Source: Enorma burkinafasonensis (GTDB lineage Bacteria > Actinomycetota > Coriobacteriia > Coriobacteriales > Coriobacteriaceae). Taken from it: a stretch of 64,000 nucleotides of DNA. The stretch lies in assembly GCF_902150035.1 (NCBI RefSeq), contig NZ_LR597501.1:62001-126000 (forward strand), in the 5' to 3' direction. Position numbers and translations under genes: made by a program. Of this stretch, positions 60,057-64,000 are shown piece after piece; the stretch's first letter is position 1, and every line of letters starts with the position of its first letter. Under the pieces are notes generated by a model. The model was given only the letters and a program-made list of their open reading frames with translations. It was not told where the DNA came from and did no database searches.

Positions 60057-60962
60057 CTAGCGCGCCGGGGCGACGGCGACCGAGGCGCCCTCGGCGCCCG
60101 CGTGCCCGCGGATGCGACCGAGAAGCGAGCGGATGGCGTCGTTCGCCGCGGAGTAGTCGACCCCGCGCCCGTAGATGCCGGCGAGCGCGCACCCCATGCC
60201 ATAGGTGCCCGCGGCGGCGATGGCGGCCTTCACGATGAAGGAGCCGTGCGGGATGAGGCGGCAGACGCCGCGGGCCACGGAGCGCAGCGCGACCGCGCAG
60301 GCGATGACGCCCGCGACCTCGTAGCCGCGCTCGGGCTCGAGCCGGTAGCCGAAGATCGAGCTCAGCTTGAGCGCCATGCCGATCTGGGCGACGGTCATGA
60401 CCGGGAAGTCGGCGCCCGGGATGAACACGAGCGCACCGGTCGCCATGTTGGCGAGCGCGCACGACGTCACGATGCGGTTGACCGCGGCGATGCGCATGAA
60501 GGGGAAGTTCGCGGCGAAGGCCACGTCCTTCTCCGTGCGGTCGAGGATCCAGCGGGCGAGCGTCTCGAGCAGGTAGGTCTTATCTGTCGCGGCGATGAGC
60601 CCGAGCATGGGCGTATCGGCCTTGATGAAGGGCACCTCCACGCTCGACTCGGCGACGACCGCCACGGGCGCCCCGGCGACGAGGAGCTCGCGCACGGCCC
60701 CCTCGAGGCGCGCGGACCCGCAGGAGAGCACGAGCACGACATCGGTGTCGGCGCGCGGCTCGAGCGGCTTCTCGGTGATGCGCTCCACGCGCACGAGCGC
60801 CGAGGTGGTCTCGGGCACGAACGCGTCGCGGACCGTCTCGACGAGAAACGGCGTCACGCTCCGGTCGAGGTAGACCGCCACGCGCACCGGCGTGTCGGAA
60901 TCGCGCTTGGTGGAGACGCCCACCTTGAGCGCCTGGGCGAACATGTCGAGGGGGATACGCAT
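60057..60962 (-). CDS. Membrane-associated protein with DUF697-like C-terminal domain
   Basis: 301 aa. The N-terminal half (1-140) has alternating strands and helices without a P-loop. The C-terminal half resembles DUF697/YcjF-type domains: PGADFPVMTVAQIGMALKLS, IFGYRLEPERGYEVAG and PHGSFIVKAAIAAAGTYGMG, with two or three hydrophobic stretches. In relatives this domain follows a GTPase; none is fused here. It lies between rodA and the radical SAM gene, 10 nt from each, so may belong to the elongation cluster. Function unknown. Confidence 0.7.
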   Translation of the reverse strand: MRIPLDMFAQALKVGVSTKRDSDTPVRVAVYLDRSVTPFLVETVRDAFVPETTSALVRVERITEKPLEPRADTDVVLVLSCGSARLEGAVRELLVAGAPVAVVAESSVEVPFIKADTPMLGLIAATDKTYLLETLARWILDRTEKDVAFAANFPFMRIAAVNRIVTSCALANMATGALVFIPGADFPVMTVAQIGMALKLSSIFGYRLEPERGYEVAGVIACAVALRSVARGVCRLIPHGSFIVKAAIAAAGTYGMGCALAGIYGRGVDYSAANDAIRSLLGRIRGHAGAEGASVAVAPAR

Positions 60963-60971
60963 TGCAACACC

Positions 60972-62171
60972 TCACTGAGCCGCATGGCGACGCCATATGG
61001 ATTGGATGATACCGATGACCATGCACTGCACGAGCATGGACGACGATCCGAAGCTGATGAACGGCAACGGAATGCCGGTGATGGGCATGAGCCCGATGCA
61101 CATGCCGATGTTCTCGAAGATCTGGAAGAGCCACATGCCCACGAACCCCACGCACACGAGCTTGTAGAACAGCGACTCGCAGCGGATGGCGACGCGGATC
61201 GTCGAGAACATGAGCAGGGCGAAGAGCGAAAGCAAAAGGAACGCGCCGGCGAACCCGAAGGTCTCGCTCAAAAGCGCGAACACGAAGTCCGTATGGGACT
61301 CGGGCAGAAAGCCCGCCGCGGACTGCGTCGCGTTGCCGAGCCCCTTGCCGAAAAACCCGCCCGAGCCCACGGCGATGAGCGACTGCTGCAGGTTGTAGCC
61401 CGCGCTCGAGGTGTCCGACTCGGGGTCGAGGAAGACGAGCAGGCGGTTCATCTGGTAGTCCTGGATGAGCGAGTTCTCGTCGCCGACGATGCCGTCGACG
61501 ATCGAGTCGGTCGCCAGGATGAGCGAGACGAGGCCGATGATGATCGCGAGCGTGGCGAGGACCCATTCCTTGCGCGCACCGCTCATCATGATGATGATCG
61601 CGCCCGAGACGAACACGACGAGGCTCGAGCCCAGGTCGCCCTGGATGATGACGCAGACGAAGGGCACGGCGAGCATGCCGCAGAGCTTCAGGTACTCCTT
61701 CACGGAGTCGATGCTGCCGTGGTACTGCGCGCCGAGCGCCGCCATGTAGAAGATGGTGACCACCTTCACGAGCTCGACCGGCTGGAAGTTGAGGCCGATG
61801 AGCGGGATCTTGATCCACCCGGTCATGCCCATCGCCGTGACCGAGAGGCCCGGCACATACGGCAGGAAGATGAGCACGATGTCCACGACCATGAGCGTGC
61901 TCGACATGTTGGCGAGGTTCGACAGGTCGAGGTTCCACATCACGACGGCAAGCCCCGCGCCGAGGCCGATGCCGAGGAGGTGCCGGGCGAACGAGGCCTC
62001 GGGGTTGGTGAGCGACGCCGACCAGATGATGAGCGTGCCGTAGGCCACGAGCCCGATCCACGCCGCGAGCACGCCCAGGTGCACCTGCTGGCGGAACGTG
62101 CTCCTGGAGGAGCTCATCTTCTTGTTGACGTGCTTCAGGCTGCTCGCCTGGGCGCCCTGCTTGGCCGGCAT
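60972..62171 (-). CDS. rodA: RodA-type SEDS peptidoglycan glycosyltransferase
   Basis: 399 aa, about ten membrane segments. SEDS proteins polymerise lipid II; RodA works with PBP2 in side-wall growth. Motifs: FQPVELVKVVTIFYMAAL, IIQGDLGSSLVVF (catalytic Asp region), LGNATQSAAGFLPESHTDFV (conserved extracellular loop, H-T-D-F), and PLPFISFGSSSMLV. RodA rather than FtsW because mrdA is directly upstream (12 nt). The N-terminal 30 residues are basic and cytoplasmic. Confidence 0.93.
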   Translation of the reverse strand: MPAKQGAQASSLKHVNKKMSSSRSTFRQQVHLGVLAAWIGLVAYGTLIIWSASLTNPEASFARHLLGIGLGAGLAVVMWNLDLSNLANMSSTLMVVDIVLIFLPYVPGLSVTAMGMTGWIKIPLIGLNFQPVELVKVVTIFYMAALGAQYHGSIDSVKEYLKLCGMLAVPFVCVIIQGDLGSSLVVFVSGAIIIMMSGARKEWVLATLAIIIGLVSLILATDSIVDGIVGDENSLIQDYQMNRLLVFLDPESDTSSAGYNLQQSLIAVGSGGFFGKGLGNATQSAAGFLPESHTDFVFALLSETFGFAGAFLLLSLFALLMFSTIRVAIRCESLFYKLVCVGFVGMWLFQIFENIGMCIGLMPITGIPLPFISFGSSSMLVQCMVIGIIQSIWRRHAAQ

Positions 62172-62183
62172 GGATGCACCTCC

Positions 62184-64000
62184 CTATCTGGTCTGGTCGG
62201 TCGTGGTGACGGGGACGTCGTCGGGATCGTCGTAGATGACGCCGAGGACGTGGCGGATCGCGTACATGGCCGTCGAGGCGCCGAAGCCGCCCTCCTCGAG
62301 GAGGCAGGCGATGACGTACTTGGGGTCGTCGGCGGGCGCGTAGACGATGAACCACGCGTAGGGGTCCTCGTTGTTGCGCTCGCCCGTGCCCGACTTGCCC
62401 TCGACGAGCACGGAGAGGTTGTTGAAGTGCGCGGCGCACGAGGGGCTCTCCTCGTAGATGACGCCGCGCAGGCCCGCCTTCACGAGCGCGAGGTCGTCCT
62501 CGGAGTTGATGGACGCGGTCAGCCGCTCCTTCGTGCCCGTCTCGTTGTAGAGGTAGGCGTCTCCGCTCCCGTCGCGCGCGACGGCGGAGAGCAGGATATG
62601 GGGCGTCTGCTCGAGGCCGCCCATGGCGATGCCTGCGTAGGCCGTCGCCATCTGGAGCGGCGTGACCAGGATGTCGCCCTGGCCGATGACGATGTTCGTC
62701 ATGTCACCGGGATTCCAGGCGCGATCCTGCTCGGAGTAGTCGGAGAAGTGCTCGTCCTTCCACGCGGCGTCGGGCACGCGGCCCGCGGCCTCGGCGGGAA
62801 GGTCCACGCCGGTCTTGGAGCCCAGGCCCCAGCGGCGGAACATCTCCTGCAGGCCCTCGGGGTGGTCCTTGTCGTAGAAGAAGTCCTTGCCCATGTCGTA
62901 GAAGACCGGGTCGCACGACCAGGTGATGCCGCCCTGCAGGTTCAGGGTGCCGTGGCCGGAGTGGTTCCAGCACCACTTGCCGTACTCCTCGCCGTTGCCC
63001 GTCCACCAGCCGGTGCAGGTGGTGGTGCGCGTCGCAGGGTAGATGCCGTACTCGAGCCCGGCGAAGGCCGAGAAGGGCTTGATGGTCGAGGCCGACATGT
63101 ACTGGCCGCTCACCGCGCGGTTGAGCAGCGGGTTTCCGCTCTCCTCGCTGTTGAGCTCGGCCCATACGTCCGACGAGACGCCGCCCACGAAGACCGAGGG
63201 GTCGAAGGTGGGCGCGCTCGCGAGGCCCAAGATCTCGCCGTTGGTGCAGTCGAGGCACAGGCACGCGCCGTTGCGCGCCTCGCCGTAGCCCGCCTGCTGC
63301 GAGATGTTGATGGCGTAGGCGAGCCCCTCCTCGCAGGCGCGCTGGATGGTCAGGTCGAGCGTGAGCTTGATGTCGGTGCCCGCGCGCGGCGGGACCTCCC
63401 CCACCTGGCCGGTGACGTTGCCCACCGAGTCGACCGTGACGGTCTGCTCGCCGCGGATGCCCTGCAGGAGGTTCTCGTACTGGCTCTCGACGCCGGCCTG
63501 GCCCACGATGTCGCCGGACTGGTACTCGATGGCGCTCGCCGTGTCCTCGCCCGCGTCGATGCGCTCCTGCTGGGCCTGGAGCTGCTCTTGGGTCACGGTG
63601 CCGGTGTAGCCGAGCACGTGGCAGGCGAGCGAGCCGTACGGGTACTCGCGCTCCGTGCGGTCCTCGATGTAGACGCCCGGGAACTCGCCAGCGTGCTCCT
63701 GGATGTAGGCGACGGTCGAGCGGCGCACGTCGGTGGCGATGGTGTGGCGCGCCTGGGCGCCCTCAGTGTTGTCCTGGATGTTGCGCATGACCGCGATGTA
63801 GGGCATGCCGAGCACGTTCGCGAGGTGCCGCACGAGCACGGTGTCCTCGCGCAGGTCGCGGTAGGCGGTCACCGCGAGCGAGGCGCGGTTGCGCACGAGC
63901 TCCACGCCGTTGCGGTCGAGGATGCGCCCGCGCGGGGCGGCCGTGGTGACGGTCCTGGTCTGGTTCTTGACGGCGAGCTCGTCGTAGTGGTCCGAGCTCA
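62184..64000 (-). CDS. mrdA: Penicillin-binding protein 2, transpeptidase (5' end outside window)
   Basis: At least 605 residues; the gene continues past the right edge, and the N-terminal membrane anchor is missing. The visible start reads ...SDHYDELAVKNQTRT...APRGRILDRNG, the dimerisation-domain motif. Catalytic SxxK is in MSASTIKPFSAF, the SxN-type site follows in the GKWCWNHSG region, and the third motif is KSGTGE (KTG variant). D,D-transpeptidase of cell elongation, partner of RodA next door. Confidence 0.95.
   Translation of the reverse strand, partial: SSDHYDELAVKNQTRTVTTAAPRGRILDRNGVELVRNRASLAVTAYRDLREDTVLVRHLANVLGMPYIAVMRNIQDNTEGAQARHTIATDVRRSTVAYIQEHAGEFPGVYIEDRTEREYPYGSLACHVLGYTGTVTQEQLQAQQERIDAGEDTASAIEYQSGDIVGQAGVESQYENLLQGIRGEQTVTVDSVGNVTGQVGEVPPRAGTDIKLTLDLTIQRACEEGLAYAINISQQAGYGEARNGACLCLDCTNGEILGLASAPTFDPSVFVGGVSSDVWAELNSEESGNPLLNRAVSGQYMSASTIKPFSAFAGLEYGIYPATRTTTCTGWWTGNGEEYGKWCWNHSGHGTLNLQGGITWSCDPVFYDMGKDFFYDKDHPEGLQEMFRRWGLGSKTGVDLPAEAAGRVPDAAWKDEHFSDYSEQDRAWNPGDMTNIVIGQGDILVTPLQMATAYAGIAMGGLEQTPHILLSAVARDGSGDAYLYNETGTKERLTASINSEDDLALVKAGLRGVIYEESPSCAAHFNNLSVLVEGKSGTGERNNEDPYAWFIVYAPADDPKYVIACLLEEGGFGASTAMYAIRHVLGVIYDDPDDVPVTTTDQTR

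Overview
This 64 kb window is a GC-rich bacterial chromosome segment. Every gene I accept, protein or tRNA, lies on the minus strand. Gene families and order point to an actinobacterium of the class Coriobacteriia, probably Collinsella-like. That is an inference from protein character, GC-rich codon use, MEP-pathway isoprenoid genes, heterotetrameric glycyl-tRNA synthetase, TrmFO, and a pyruvate phosphate dikinase with its own regulatory kinase. No 16S gene or taxon-specific marker is present.

Layout, read from high to low coordinates (the direction of transcription). 64000-57421: cell-elongation genes mrdA (cut by the window edge) and rodA, a DUF697-like membrane protein, a large radical SAM protein and its DUF2344 partner. 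57308-53295: ribosome and GTPase block rplU-rpmA-obgE-nadD-yqeK-rsfS. 53284-49259: dinB, then rpsP-khpA-rimM-trmD-lepB. 49165-42191: glyQ-glyS, the PPDK regulator and ppdK. 41700-35152: rplS, rnhB, then yraN-comM-dprA-trmFO-xer. 34863-31892: rpsB-tsf and nagA. 31710-23240: pyrH-frr-uppS-cdsA-dxr-rseP-ispG-proS, which joins ribosome recycling with isoprenoid and phospholipid precursor synthesis. 22752-22555: tRNA-Ala(GGC) and a CAT-anticodon tRNA. 22440-17533: the only clearly accessory stretch, with a two-headed HTH/LuxR regulator, a sortase-type surface protein and a hipBA toxin-antitoxin pair. 17417-17343: tRNA-Val(CAC). 17246-417: ABC-F protein, small membrane protein, site-2 protease, scpA-scpB, rluB, cmk, plsC, ispH, DUF512 radical SAM protein, der, plsY, gpsA, rpe, cysteine desulfurase, Nif3-like, zinc-ribbon-like protein and coaBC, mostly joined by 1-14 nt overlaps. 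347-271: tRNA-Pro(GGG). 144-1: start of a CDP-alcohol phosphatidyltransferase.

Most of the window is compact housekeeping operons. The less ordinary signals are: (i) a hipBA control region made of two concentric palindromes over the promoter; (ii) the regulator/surface-protein pair, with a mosaic, partly AT-rich adhesin-like gene; (iii) three large interrupted palindromes in intergenic DNA (23036-23142, 41916-42062, 45079-45176) that no coding feature explains; (iv) three intrinsic terminators placed only 16-22 nt before the next start codon; (v) an RseP-type protease with a roughly 115-residue insertion. Promoter, terminator and palindrome calls were made by eye and were not computed.
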